From Cotesia glomerata (lineage: Eukaryota; Arthropoda; Insecta; Hymenoptera; Braconidae): a stretch of DNA of 64,000 nt. Both the position numbers and the translations under genes were made by a program. The stretch spans positions 28,344,837 through 28,408,836 of the forward strand of contig NC_058161.1 of NCBI RefSeq assembly GCF_020080835.1, written 5' to 3'. Below the pieces are notes generated by a model that was given only the letters and a program-made list of their open reading frames with translations, did no database searches and was not told where the DNA came from. This document shows, in pieces, positions 46,584-59,570 of the stretch (the stretch's first letter is position 1; every line of letters begins with the position of its first letter).

Positions 46584-46683
46584 TATCCACAGATTCGGTA
46601 GAATCTGGCACCAAGGTCCGTTCAAAAATCCCGTTGTAAACAGAGCGCCAGACTACCGAATGTGTTTACCGTAAGCAGAACGG
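46584..46683. repeat. Hairpin-forming repeat, copy 2
   Basis: Matches 18951-19050 almost base for base: CACAGATTCGGTAGAATCTGG, CCGTTGTAAAC, GAGCGCCAGACTACCGA, TGTGTTTACCGTAAGCAGAACG. Flanks differ, so the shared block is a unit of its own. Confidence 0.5.
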
Positions 46684-46964
46684 TTTTGTGAGGTTTGAAA
46701 ATTATTAAACCACCTTAACTGACTGTTTGATGCAATTGATAATAAATATGTATTCTATATGGTGTGAATTGCTAATTTAATTAATTTATAGTCCACTAGT
46801 CATTATTTTTTTAATTAAAATTCGATAAATTCACTAGCAGAAACTATAGCAACGCCGTTTTTTAGATCCTGGATATTTTTGATGAGAAAAGAGCAGGTTT
46901 TACTATAGCGATTTGAAAATGATTAAAAATTTTTTATCATTTCAAATCATTCTGTTTAATCAGA
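46684..46964. other. Short non-coding spacer
   Basis: AT-rich, with one palindrome (GATTTGAAAATGATTA / TTTTATCATTTCAAATC). It adjoins the truncated RT of the next LINE. Confidence 0.35.
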
Positions 46965-47582
46965 ACAGTTATCCGGTAAATTCTTTAGAAATTAATTTCC
47001 AATACTGTCTGCTCCTGCTGCTTTTTTACATTTAGATTTTTTCAGACTAAGTTGAAGCTCTTCCAGAGTAATCTCCGCGTCTAGTATTGGATGCTGATGT
47101 ACATCACTTACCACGATATATAGTTCCCGCGGGGGATACACTTCCTGAAACAAATTTTCCCATTCCTGAAGACTGACTTTTGAAGCTTGGTAGGGGGGCT
47201 TTCTTACAGTTTTTACCACCTCCCTAAAATCCTTCGAGTTCTTTGCGCAAGCGAATTTATCCTGAATAGTAGTGATGTGATGCATCTTCTTTCCCTTTAG
47301 GTAGGTGTAATACTTCTTTTTCTTACGGTTATATTCAGACCAAAGGTATACATCATTTCCAGCGGCTTTCCACTTCTTCAGCAGTACTTTTAGAGAGTGA
47401 TTGAGGACTCTGCAGCTCTTATCAAACCAAGGTTTAAATGAGTGGTTAAAAGTACAGCTTCGCTCATTCGGGGACATTTGAGCATCATTTGCTGCGGAAT
47501 AAATCGCGTTTTTTAGCTGAGTATTGAATTCTTCAACTGTAGCTTCATTCACATCAATTTTTACCAGCGGAGACCATTCCAT
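46965..47582 (-). pseudogene. LINE: region between endonuclease and RT, with RT start
   Basis: Open on the - strand from 47582 to 46992. It includes KPWFDKSCRVLNHSLK and ends SKCKKAAGADSIGNEF, the conserved start of the LINE reverse transcriptase, after which a stop and unrelated sequence follow. The catalytic RT domain and 3' end are missing. It continues the endonuclease frame just upstream across a stop near 47600. Confidence 0.75.
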
Positions 47583-47599
47583 GCAATAACGGTAGCGAT

Positions 47600-48430
47600 C
47601 AGCACACTCTGGTCTCTATTTAGTAATATTAGACTGTCTGTCTTCACTCCAGACGTTGTTGACTGGCAAAGGGGTGCTTAACAAGAGACTGATCGTGATC
47701 GGAAAATGATCAGAGCCAGTAATTAGGTTATCGACCCACATATTACCGACAAGGTGCAGACCAGGCACATCAACCCAGATAAAATCAACAGTGCTATTAC
47801 CAAGAGGACCGCTGAAGGTGAAATCTCCCAGGGGATCACCAGGCGATCTGCCATTCAGAAGAATAAAACCATTTTCCGCCATAAATTGTGCGAGGATTTT
47901 CCCTTGGTGGTTGCAGACTAGGTCCAGAGATGTCCGTTTTCCAGTGAAATTGGTGTATTCTAGTGCTTCCTCTGGTAAATGCCCGAAGTTCCCCATTCTA
48001 GCATTAAAGTTACCTCCGAGTAGGAATAAGTCGTATGAGAAGCCTCGAGCGATGTCTGTGATGATTAATTGCAGGTTTTAAAAAAGGTATCTAACAAGTT
48101 GACATTAGGTTTGAAGTAGATAACAGCAATGATAGTCACCATATTATGAATTAGCACTCTGGAGATAATCCAATGTTCTGATTTAGCGATAATTGTCGTC
48201 TTTAGATCGGTGAAAATAGCAAGGCCGCCACTTGGTCTTCCTTGTTTTTGCGGCTTGATTGCAGGTACGTAGAAGCAGTTTTTGTTAGAGTTGAGAGGTG
48301 GATTACTGAAGTGTTCTTTTGTTGCCCATATTTCTGTGATCCCTATAAAGAGAGCATCGGAGTTGGCTGTGAGCTCTGGGATATTAAGACGACCACGAGC
48401 ATTCCAGAAGCAGGTCTTGGCAGTCGTATG
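47600..48430 (-). pseudogene. LINE endonuclease domain (exonuclease-endonuclease-phosphatase fold)
   Basis: This domain nicks target DNA for LINE insertion. Reading right to left: KTCFWNARGRLNIPEL, FIGITEIWATKEH, QGRPSGGLAIFTD, IIAVIYFKPNVN, then after a frameshift near 48080 GGNFNARMGNFG, STVDFIWVD and GSDHFPI. These are the family's catalytic motifs in order. Where the family has GGDFNA the sequence has GGNFNA, a change of a metal-binding aspartate. The frameshift plus this change make it inactive. It lies between ORF1 (48511-49591) and the RT start. Confidence 0.8.
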
Positions 48431-48510
48431 AGTGAAGTGACATTGAGGCTGGGCATTATGTTATTGTTGTGATGGAAGGCTAGGATTTGTTACCAGTGTT
48501 GAACTGATTG

Positions 48511-49591
48511 CTATGTTTGTAGTTGAGATCTGTGCAGTGGGGAAGGTATTCGTGTGTGAGGAACGACAGGGAACCAGAACTCCAAGGAGGCGTCCCAAGA
48601 CATCGGAGTACCATCCCTATAAAGTTTTTGGAATCCTTGCTTAATTTTATGACCTTTAGCTCTTAGTTTCTTGTCTTCATCTCTTAGTTTTTTTGCTATA
48701 TTGCTTTCCTCGGGTGTCAGATCATGATTTATGTAATAAGGAGCTTTTAAAACTTTTTTGTTTTTCATGATAATATTTTAAGGATTGATCTTTCATGGCT
48801 ATCTTGAGTTTTTCCGTTGCGCTGTTTAAGATTGTGACATGATCTATACTGTTCCTAATTTTAAAGTGTGTAGCAAGGAATTCTTCTACGATACGTGTAG
48901 AGTTAGCTTCCTCACATGACAAACCGGAAATAATGATGTTATTTTTACGAAGACGTTTTTCGACCGAGTTTATAGTGGCGGATATAACCCGTTCCTCCAA
49001 GGAACGTACAGTTGTACCATCAGCAGCAGGGATCGCGGCGTCAGATTCAAGCTTTGAAATTCGAGCTTTCACAGCAGCCAGTTCATTCATAATAGTTTCA
49101 TTTTCTGCAGATAGATCAGCTCTGAGTTTTGAAATATTAGAATGACATGCATCGCTGGAATCCGATATTTGCTTTATCACATCTTGTTTCAGTATGGCCA
49201 AGTTGGTTTGGTCTTCAGTGCACCATGTTTGCAATTGCTTGAAGAAAGCATCTAACGACATCAGTTGGGCAGCCATCGTAGATTGTGTATTATCAGATAT
49301 ATTATCAACGATAGGCATGTTTAGACTCGGCGCTTCCAGGAGGTCCGTTACTTTATGTAGTTTAGCAGACGGTGGTGACGAGGAGGCCCGAGAGACCTTA
49401 TTTGGTGGTGAGATATTGTCCTTAGTCAGAGAAGGCGAGAGAGGACCGTCTCTCGATCTTTTCCTGCTAGATACTATGAGAAAATCTGCAATATTCCCTA
49501 GGGGGCAAGATCGTTGCTTTTTGAGCAGTGCCGATTTTGGAGTTGGTCCTATGTGTTTGCTCTTGGGTGTCTGCGTGCGTTCCGGTTGCAA
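48511..49591 (-). pseudogene. LINE ORF1 protein
   Basis: Two frames joined by one frameshift near 48770: 49591-48722 (289 codons) and 48768-48511. The N-terminus is proline- and serine-rich and basic. A coiled-coil-like stretch (NETIMNELAAVKARISKLES) is followed by an RRM-like part starting KNNIIISGLSCEE. The second frame has YINHDLTPEESNIAKKLRDE and GHKIKQGFQKLYRDG, the C-terminal part of L1/CR1-type ORF1 proteins. ORF1 proteins bind the element's RNA. The endonuclease follows on the same strand. Confidence 0.7.
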
Positions 49592-50400
49592 TAAAAAGGC
49601 AAAATCCGATAGCTGGTGAATGAAAGCCTGAGCGTCAGGATTTAGGTTGCTAACCTTTTCGCAATTGTTGTTGTTCGAGACGTCAGTGGTGATCTCTGTC
49701 TGGCTGGCTGAGACGTATAGTGGGTTGGTAGTATCTCAATTAGCAAAATCAATTACTTCCGCTTCGTTGTTATCAGAAAGCATAATAGAGATTAGGGTCA
49801 AAATAAATTCTTATAGCTCACATGACTTTATAAAAAGTCACGGTAAATGGTCACAACGGCATATATGGAGTTATGCTGAATGAACGCATTAGATTTATGC
49901 GCTTCATTTAATAGACAAGTTCAATAACATCAATGGTATCCCAAACACCACACACTATATGCACCTACTGCTTCATCAATAATAAACAAATTGACGCTTA
50001 CGTCAGTTTATAAGACGATAGGATTACCGATCGGTAATACCCGAAAACGATGCTACTTGGTGAACATCAGATGAGTTTAAACATCAAATAATGCTATTTA
50101 GGCTATCGTTCACAATGACACATAACACTTGAAACCTAACCTCTTCGATGTTGATAGTTTTTAATATGACTTTTTCAGCAATCCACAAGACACAATTTAG
50201 AAAATTAATATTTCAGCTTGTAGATTGTGATTTTTTGCACACAATGATCCTAAAACAGTAAATGCCCGAGGGCAATTTGCAGCAGAAAAATTACCAAAGA
50301 CAGAGCGAAAAAATTAACGTGTATATGTACTTACAGCGCCAACGGCAATCCTTGACGAACAAAAAATATAATATGTAAAAAAAATCTTTTTAAGTATTGT
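49592..50400. other. LINE 5' region and unassigned sequence
   Basis: 49592-49900 probably belongs to the 5' UTR or N-terminal coding of the LINE. 49900-50400 has no recognisable feature. No gene. Confidence 0.35.
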
Positions 50401-50475
50401 GGCGGATAAGTGTAGTGGTATCGTTCATGCTTCATGACTCAAGCGTCTCGGGTTCGAGTCTCGTCAAGGACCAGA
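50401..50475 (+). repeat. tRNA-like segment
   Basis: GGCGGATAAGTGTAGTGG and, 45 bases on, CGGGTTCGAGTCTCG resemble tRNA A and B boxes. A plausible acceptor stem is not seen. Likely the head of a SINE or the core of a TIR element. Confidence 0.4.
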
Positions 50476-50789
50476 TGTAAAATGGTATTTTTCAGCAAAA
50501 GAAACGATCGATTGCTACTAAATAGTGAAAGACTAAAACCATGATGGAAAAAAAAATTTTTTTTTGTCTACCAAAATTTCTTTATCGCGATAAAAATGCT
50601 TGGTCATGCATGATTGCTCATGAATATTTGCCAGGCATGTATAAGCTTGATCATGCATCCTTTATCACATATGATCATAGAAGCCCTTGCATGGCAAATA
50701 TACATGCATGATCATGCATGAAATTAACGCCTGATCATACATGTTCAATTGTTCATGCATGATAATTTTTTCCCGGGTAATCAGTTCGT
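50476..50789. repeat. GATCATGCATGATC palindrome cluster
   Basis: Between about 50590 and 50765 the words CATGCATGAT, TGATCATGCATC and CATGCATGATCATGCATG recur on both strands, ending in TTTTTTCCCGGGTAA. It looks like a small foldback element with subrepeats. Confidence 0.45.
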
Positions 50790-51126
50790 GTTCAAAAGTA
50801 TATAATAGAATTTAAAAAACTGCGTGGAATGCTGCCAACCGCGTAAAGATCGGTTCATTCATTCAGAAGTAATTGCGGTTTGAAAATTCAAAAAATACTG
50901 TTTTATTAAACTTCTAACAGACTTTTGAGCTCGACGAGCTCAAATCTTACAAAAGATAACTTTGAGTTTAGAAAGCTCGAAAAAATATATAAATTATATT
51001 TTTGAGCTTAAAGAGCTTAAAGAGCTTAAAGAGCTCAAAAACATCATAAGTGCAATTTTAAGCGCTTAGATATGGAATTAGCGGGAAGTTGCAGGAATGG
51101 CCTTTAGGATTAACCGTTTTCCGGAT
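50790..51126 (+). repeat. AACTTCCCG repeat, 3' fragment
   Basis: Has AAAACTGCGTGGAATGCTGCC, GAGCTC palindromes and GCGGGAAGTTGCAGGAATGG, ending near CCGTTTTCCGGATT. The terminal CTAA is changed. Confidence 0.6.
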
Positions 51127-51249
51127 TTTTTTTTACGGCACTTCAAATAGTACCTAAAATTCATCCCTCTACACTAATACCCCCAGAAAAAGATTTAAAA
51201 ATAAAAACAACATTTTTTCTTTTTCTCGGTGTTCAGAAATCTAGCGTTC

Positions 51250-51716
<467 letters not shown>

Positions 51717-51870
51717 GGTCATTCCATGTCAAATCGACCAATAGTTGGAATCGACCCCTTTCGATTTGGATGAATTTTGGTCAGAAGTTTTCTTTTATCA
51801 TAAAACGAAGTTCTGCCAAAGGAAAAATAATAAAAACATTTTTTTCAAAAGATATGCAAATTCAAAATTT

Positions 51871-53167
51871 CGCGATTTTTCCAGTTTTTTAATTTTGTTT
51901 TTGCAATATCTCGAATGCTATTACAGATACAGGAATTGTCTTTCGTTTGTTTAAAAGGGGACACTTGTGACTATTGAAAAAAAAATATTTTGGAAAAAAA
52001 TTTTGAAAAATGCCAAATTTGTCAAATTTTGAATTTTTGAAAATCGTCAAAAATGAAGACCACCATTAAAATTTTGGCTCAATTTTTTTTGTATGATACC
52101 TTGTTATGATCTTAGAAGATTCTGAAATTTTTGGATAGGGGTTTTTTTTTTTTTTCAAAAATATGAATTTTTTAATTTCAAAAAAAAATTTTTTTTGTTT
52201 TTTGCAACTTCTATACAAGTTAAAGTTATGCAGATACATAATATTGTAATTTTGAGTATTTAGAAATCAAATGCACGACGTGAAAATATTAAATAATAAA
52301 TTAATTTCAACTTTTATTCATTTTTTAGACATAATCTAAAAGTCAGGCTTAACGCATGATATAATTTTTTATTTTCTTAACGCATGATATATTTTGTCCG
52401 TATCTTCACTTCAATTACAGTTTTTAACCTCAAATAACTCAAACAGATATTAATTTTCTATAAAAATTAGAAATGATTTCATGAGAATATTAATTTTTTT
52501 CGTTCTTTCGAATACTTATTTACTAACGAATTTCTGCACAATCATAGTTCTCAATCTCAAATTACAAATTATTCCCATGTTAATAAGACGACAAGTGGCA
52601 TCAACAACTTTAAATGAAGTAAATAAAGGACAATTAACGAATTCTATCATGCGTTAAGGATGACTTATTTTAAGGATGCAAGATTATGTCCAAAAAATAA
52701 AAAAAAGTTGAAATTAATTTATTATTTAATATTTTCACGTCGTGCATTTGATTTCTAAATACTCAAAATTACAATATTATGTATTTGCATAACTTTAACT
52801 TATATAGAAGTTGCAAAAAACAAAAAAAAAATTTTTTCTGAAATTCTAAAATTTTTTTTTGAAATTAAAAAATTCATATTTTTGAAAAAAAAAACCCCTA
52901 TTCAAAAATTTCAGGATCTTTTAAGATCATAACAAGGTATCATACAAAAAAAATTGAGCCAAAATTTTAATGGTGGTCTTCATTTTTGACGATTTTCAAA
53001 AATTCAAAATTTGACAAATTTGGCATTTTTCAAAATTTTTTTCCAAAATATTTTTTTTTCAATAGCCCCAAGTGTACCCTTTTAAACAAATAAGAGACCA
53101 TTCCTGTATCTATAATAGCATTCGAGATATTGCAAAAACAAAATTGAAAAACTGGAAAAATCGCGAA
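51871..53167. mobile_element. Foldback element inside the left TIR
   Basis: TTTCGCGATTTTTCCAGTTT and AACTGGAAAAATCGCGAAA mark the ends. Arms of about 480 bp (51871-52345 and 52680-53167) are inverted copies with phrases such as AAAATGAAGACCACCATTAA and TTTCACGTCGTGCATTTG. The loop of about 330 bp repeats TAACGCATGATAT. The right TIR of the host transposon, at about 61148-61170, reads GCCCTTTTGAATTTGC uninterrupted and shows the empty site. No coding capacity. Confidence 0.75.
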
Positions 53168-54125
53168 AGGGCATAGCCGGATTAATATGGAAATTCTGCC
53201 CCCATGGCTTTTTTGACTCATACTTAGGGGGTCGATTTGGTATCGAATGAAAATAATTCACACCAATTTTTAGCTCTTTAACTCAAACGGTATTCGAGAA
53301 TTTCAAAAGAACCTGTTTTTTCAAAATTATTTTTATTTTTATAGTAAAATTCGGAATTGATTAATGATGATTTTTTTCCTAATTCTTACGAGTCCAAAAC
53401 ATGAAAAAATCATATGATCATGATTCTCAAATAGAAAACCGATTTTTAACAGAGAAAAGAAAATTATTTTTTTTTTCAGCCTTTTGAAATATGTCACTCA
53501 CCAAAATTCGTCAGAAAATGTCTTTTATACTCCTCTATACTCAGGAATTTTTTGAATTTTTAGAAATGGTGGAACAATTCAAAAAAAAAAATAAAACTCA
53601 TTTTTTTTCAAAATCTTGCGTTTTAACAAACTTACATTTTTTTTAGTACACATAAATACGTAGAAAATTTTATTTTTGTTTAAAATTCACAATTACATTA
53701 CTTCTCAATCTTTATACTAGACAACGATAACGTTAAAACTATGTTTTTCAAAATTTTGGCCAAGTTGGCACATTATAACGCCATCTATCGGGATTTTCTG
53801 TATCCATTTATTATTTCTTCTAAGGTTCCGCTTGTTTAGATAACCTAAAAACAAAGAAGCTTCTATGGTTGATGTCATTGTCTGAATAGCAGTTAACGCA
53901 TTAATTAATTCAGTACTTATATTGACAATATTTTTTCGTTCCACCATAAAATTATACTGGAGTATCATTTTTGTTATATTATCTTGTCTCATCTTTATGA
54001 GATACTATTTTTTGTCGTTAAATAGTGTCACAGTCGATTACAAAGACTCAAGTAAGTGAAGTTTCATATTTAATCAGTTTATATATGTCCAAATTCCTAA
54101 TATAAATTTTAATATTGATGTTAGA

Positions 54126-56005
54126 ATGGATTTTGATAAAAAATGTATCAATTGTAACATATATTTGCGTAAAGCAGTTGGTTATAAAAAAGTTGTTATG
54201 ACAATTGATGAAGCTAATATTGCGACAGAAAAAATTGGAAAGAGAGTTCTTGTTAATGATGCCTTTTGTAGTAAGTGTCGAGTTATTTTAACAAGACCAC
54301 CTATACTTAAGAACACTCAGGATTCATCTGCAGATCAAGTTAGTATCAAAAGTCAGCCAATTTTTTCTCAGTCTTCATCCACTACTGTTTCATCCGTATC
54401 ATCATCTGAAGATCCTTCATATGTTATTGAAGAAAAAATGGAAGAAGAGTTAGAATTTGTGGAGTTGGGTTTTCCCCGAATCATATCGACACATAAATAC
54501 TGTTGCCTTTGTGGATTATCAGCAAATATCACAATTGTTCCATTTGAAGCACGCAAACAAGTATTTTCGACAAGACGACTCTTTATTCCTGAAGGAAATC
54601 GGTGTTGTAAAGATCACATTATAAAAAAGCGGTTTTATGATGAAGAAATTAACAATTTTCGGATTTATTCGAATACCAGTGTATTTGAAGTTCGTGATTT
54701 GGAAAAATTACTTGGGCAGCTGGCTATTGGCACTGATTCGTCTATAATTGATAAAATTGGAGATCACTCGTTTTCAGAAAAACAGTTGGAGGTATTTACG
54801 AGCCTTACCTGGGAAAAATTGATAAAACTTCGTGAAATGTTAACGTCGATGAGAAAATCAGTGAATCGTAATGTCATTCAAGCTTTCGTTATTTTTTTAT
54901 TCAAATTACGAACAGGAAATTCAAATGCAGTGATATCTTCCATTTTTGGTTTAGCTCGGGAACAAATGGTATCCGACTACTGTGATGAAGTAATATCTTC
55001 ATTTGAAAAAGATGTTTTACCTCAGTATTTCGGAATCGATGCTATTAGTAGGGAGACATTACTCGCCAATACCTCTAATACTGCTAAAGTGCTGTATCAA
55101 CTGAAAGATGACCAGTTGATATTCATTTGCGACGGAACATATATTCGTCATCAAAAAAGTGCAAATAACGAATACCAGAGGAAATCATATTCTGGTCAAA
55201 AGAAAGTTCCTCTGTGCAAACCATTCACGATATGTACTACAAATGGTTTCGTTATAGATATGCTCGGGCCATATACAGCTAATATGAACGATGCTGAGAT
55301 TATGAGAATCATCTTAAGTGATCCCAATGGTCTGATCAAGTTGCTGAAAAAAGGTGACATTATTGTAGTTGATCGTGGCTTCCGGGATGTGATAATATAT
55401 TTAGAAGAATTGGGGTTTAAAGTGCTAATGCCTGCTCTCAAAGGAAAACGCAATCAACTGACCACAGATGAATCAAATGAATCCCGTTTTGTTACCAAAA
55501 TCCGTTGGGTTGTTGAAGCAGTACATGGAGATATTAAGCAGAAGTTTAGGATTTTAGATCATAAACTAGACAATAAATTGCTTCCAAAAACTGGTGTTTT
55601 TTGTCGAATCGCTTGTTTTCTGCACAATGAATTTGGTAAGAGACTTGATTCTGATCTCGATCTTTCTGAAAAAATTATTGCCGCCATGAACTCAAAAAAG
55701 TATCAAGATAATACCTTAGCCTCAGAAGTAGAGACTAATCGTTGGGCAAAAAGAAAAGTTCCTTTTGCAACAATAACTTCAGATATGTTAACTGATTTTC
55801 CTGAATTAACGGAACAAGAACTCAAAATTCTATTCACGGGATCATATCAAATGTCTCAAGCTGTATCGTATTTAGCTGAAATGATGGATGAAAACGGAAC
55901 GATGATACTTTATTATTTAAAAATTACACCTAATATTATAAAATTCAAAGTCAGATCTCGACATATTCATTCGAAGACATATCATTGTTTTGTTGAATAC
56001 ACCGG
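54126..56005 (+). CDS. DDE_4-type transposase, N-terminal and catalytic part
   Basis: ATG at 54126, then 627 native codons before the inserted element. Residues 7-60 hold CINC and CSKC pairs, and about 125-165 a second cysteine set (CCLC, CC..H), both likely zinc-binding and DNA-contacting. The catalytic core reads FICDGTYIRH (D336), IIVVDRGFRD (D416) and RWVVEAVHG (E464), the DDE triad of DDE_Tnp_4 endonucleases. Sequence after residue 464 (HKLDNKLLPKTGVFCRIACF) is also typical. The frame runs on to 56063 only through inserted DNA. The missing end lies at 60238-60465. The gene is therefore interrupted, although this part has no internal stop. It lies between the two long TIRs of the outer element. 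Confidence 0.85.
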
Positions 56006-56656
56006 CACACAAAAAAAAAAAAGTTGTCTGTACTTGGGACGCGCCACATATATTCCCATGTAATTTGACCCGCTGAACCCGAATTTGAGGTCCGTTTGGC
56101 CCCTACACCCTAGGATTTTGAGAAAACTGTAAAAAACCGAAAAAAAACGGGAAAATTGGGGGTTTTGGTGATTGAAAAATTTTTTTAGATTCTAACTATG
56201 CATGATTTTCATGTATTTCGATCTGCTTTATACTTATCTGAAGTGTACTCAGACCAGCAGCCATTAAAAGTCTAAGTAAATCCCGAAAAACCCATGAAAA
56301 TTGCGAAAAAACAAAAATTCCCAATATTGTGATAAAAAATGTATTGAGCTAAATATATGATGACTTACATGTAAGATTATCGACGACATATACATCGCCA
56401 ACTTTTATAACTCAGACGTCCCGAAAACTCCATACAGATGTGCAAAACCCCGAAAATTGGAAAAAATCAAATGTAATATAATAAAAATCGAGTTATTATT
56501 CAAAATAAATAAAAAATCATATCATTCGATCTGTGGTGCATAAAAAAAAAGTATTTCGTCCTAAGACTTAAAAAATTAATTTTTCGGAAAATATCATCAA
56601 AACCCTTTGGATTTGAATTTTAATTCGTTCTCCGCTTATATCTCACCCTTTTATCT

Positions 56657-58584
56657 TCAAACGTCCTGCATAAAGGGTTTCTCTTTCGTTTCCTCTCTTC
56701 TTCGGGTAAATCTCTTCAGAGTCCAACAATGATCTGCCATCATATTTACATCCCACGTTCCTTGATATCGTTTTTCCATCACACTAATGTCTTGATGGAA
56801 TCTCTCACCTTGCTCTTCACTAAAATCACCAAGATTTTCAGGAAAGTGTGAAAGATGAGAATGTAAATAGTGCAATTTTGTATTCATTAAGCAACCTAAA
56901 GTATTATAGTTGTATAACAACTCGTCAACTAAAGTTGCGTAGTTATCACTTTTCGTATTCCCTAAAAATTGCTGTGATACTTCCTTAAAACTTCCCCAAG
57001 CTGCTCTCTCAATCTCGTTCATCTCATATTCAAGATTAGCATCCTGGAATAGAGTCCGAATTTGGGGTCCATCAAAAATTCCTTCTTTTAATTTAGCGTC
57101 ACTTATAGCTGGAAATTTTTCGCCCAAGTACTTAAAACAGTTTCCATCTTTATCCAGAGCTTTGACAAATTGCTTCATAAGGCCAAGCTTGATATGAAGT
57201 GGGGGCAGCAAGTACTTGAAGGATCAATTAGAGATTGTCGCGTAACATTGTGAGAACCAGGATTCAAATTTGTTCTTGTTGGCCATTCTTTTTGAATGTA
57301 ATGATTCTTTCGGTCTCGGCTATCCCACAAACATAAGAAGCAGGGGTACTTTGTGAACCCTGATTGTTGGCCTAGCAATATTGTTGCAATTTTCAGATCA
57401 CCACAAACCTTCCATTGATGTTCTGAATAGTTTATTTTATCTAATACAACCTGTAAATTGTCATAAGTCTCCTTTAGTTTAGTCGAATGAGCTACTGGAA
57501 TCGGTGCCAATAAGTTTCCATTATGAAGAAGCACAGCTTTAAGACTTCGCCTAGAGGAGTCAATAAAAAGCCTCCATTCTTCGTCTTTGTAAGTGTTTGG
57601 CTTCAACTCATCGATCAGTCCTTTTACATCTGAACAGTACACAAATGAATTTTCGCTGTCTTTTGTAAAATACTTCCGGAACTCTTTTTCCCTATCACGA
57701 TAAAAATAAGCTGTTGTATTTTTAGCTAATAAATTTTTTCCTTAAAGCTGAGGCTAAATGTTCAGCTTTTACCTTAGATAGTCCTAAGTCTCGTACAAGG
57801 TCATTCAATTCAAGTTGATCGAAGACTTCAGGGTCTTTACTTCTAGGAACACCACTCGGGATGTATTCTTCATCCTCAGAATGGATCTCTTCGGGTTCAG
57901 GATCGATTTCTTCAAAGTTATCTTCAACTTCCATCTCTTCATGTTCATTCACTGGTTCAGGAGCTGCAGGTTCTTCGACATTCAAAACTTTTCTGCTGGC
58001 ACAACTGATGTTACGTTGGCATATTGAATTTTATGTTTGGTTGTCGAAGAAAAACCTGAAACTTCCGTCGTGCAAAAATAGGAGTTTTGACTCGTTGGTG
58101 CAGACCAAATCACAGGTTTTGAAAATTTCAAGCACTGTTTACTTTTCGTCTGCTCCCAACGAGTAAGCATCGTGTGACACCGATTGCAAAGTGAATGTGG
58201 TACCCAAGTTGCTTCCCAGTTCGTAATCTGGATACCGAAGCAGGTTTCGTAGACATTTTTCAATTTGTTTGAAAAAGATCTACGACTTTTCGTTACTTCA
58301 AATTCTCCACATATGTAACAGAAGCAATTGGAGGTTTTGTTACATATGTGAGAGACACTGCTTGTCATATTAAACGCTTCAGAAGCCAAGTCACCCACTA
58401 ATGAAGAGCTGCAGTCACTTGATGACGACGCCTGCGAGCCTGCTTTCTCACTCTGACCAGACGCCGATACTGGGATTCCGGGTCCCTGCATCGTAAAACA
58501 CTTATTACTTGTGCCTGCCATGACGGCATTCAAGCCGTTAACCCAGGGACTATGCCAGACGGTCCTGTTGCCCGCCGTCACCAC
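56657..58584 (-). pseudogene. CMC-like transposase, frameshifted
   Basis: On the - strand from 58584. The N-terminal part has a finger-like set (CYICGEFEV, HSLCNRCHTML) and a second cysteine set. An acidic linker (EEPAAPEPVNEHEEMEVEDN) follows. The catalytic part reads LFIDSSRRSLKAVLL (likely D1), VCGDLKIATILLGQQ (likely D2), YPCFLCLWDSRD (CxxC insert), LLPPLHIKLGLMKQF, and EQGERFHQDISVMEKRYQG (likely E). At least three frameshifts break it, near 57983, 57735 and 57213; the last fits loss of one A in a TCAAAG run. The product family is common in arthropod and vertebrate repeats. The superfamily name is not certain. Confidence 0.7.
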
Positions 58585-59570
58585 GTGGAGGTGCCCTGGT
58601 TACAGGCACAAGCATTTAAGCAAGAAATCGATTCTGAGCCTAAAAAGTTCCTAGAAGTGAAAACCCTGAAACATCAGCTTAAAGAAAAAAATTTATTAAC
58701 TAAAAATACAACAGCTTATTTTTATCGTGATAGGGAAAAAAAATCGGATCACATTTTTAAAACGGCGAAAATTCATTCGTGGACTGTTCAGATGTAGAAG
58801 TTTGATTGATGAGTTAAAGCCGAACACTTTCAGGACGAGGTGAAAGTTTTTCATTGCTTTGTCTAAGCGAAGTCTCAAAGCACCGACTCCAGTAGCTCAT
58901 TTGACCAAAAATCATTGAAAAGTTTGTGGTGATCTGAAAATTGCTACACTAGTTAAGCCAACAATCTGGTTCACAATATATCCCTTCTTGTATGTTTGTA
59001 GGATAGTCACGATCGGAAAATTCCCTACAGTAGAAAAGAACGGCCAACAAGAAAGAATTTGAATCATGGTTCTCACAACGTTATGCGAGAATCTCTCATT
59101 AATCACTTACAAGTACTTGCTGCCACCACTTTATATCAAGCTTGACCTTATGAAGCATTTTGTCAAAGCTCTCGATAAAATGGCAACTGTGTTAAGTACT
59201 TGGACGAAAAATTTCCAGCTATAAGTGACAATAAATTGAAAGAAGGAATTTTTATGTACCCCAAATTCGGACTCAATTCCAGGATGCTAATCTTGAGTAT
59301 GAGATGCACAAGATTGAGAGAGCAGCTTGGGGAAGTTTTAAGGAAGTATCTCGAAATTTTTAGGGAATGTGAATACAAAATTGCACTATTTACAATCTCA
59401 TCTTTCACACTTTCCTGAAAATCTTGGTAATTTCAGTGAAGAAAGAGAAGAAACATTCCATCAAAACATGAGTGGATGTCAATATGATGGTAGATCATTG
59501 TTGGACTCTGAAGAGAGATTTACCCGACGAAGAGGAAACGCAAGATAAACCCTTTATGCAGGACGTTTGA
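58570..59570 (+). pseudogene. Decayed inverted copy of the same transposase
   Basis: Matches the - strand gene in opposite orientation with deletions. NTTAYFYRDREKK at about 58708 pairs with sequence at about 57700. CGDLKIAT, LPPLYIKLDLMKHF and KFPAISDNKLKEGIF follow in shifting frames at 58930-59250, then a relic of the E region near 59440-59530. Many stops and shifts. It forms the right arm of the inverted structure. Confidence 0.75.
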
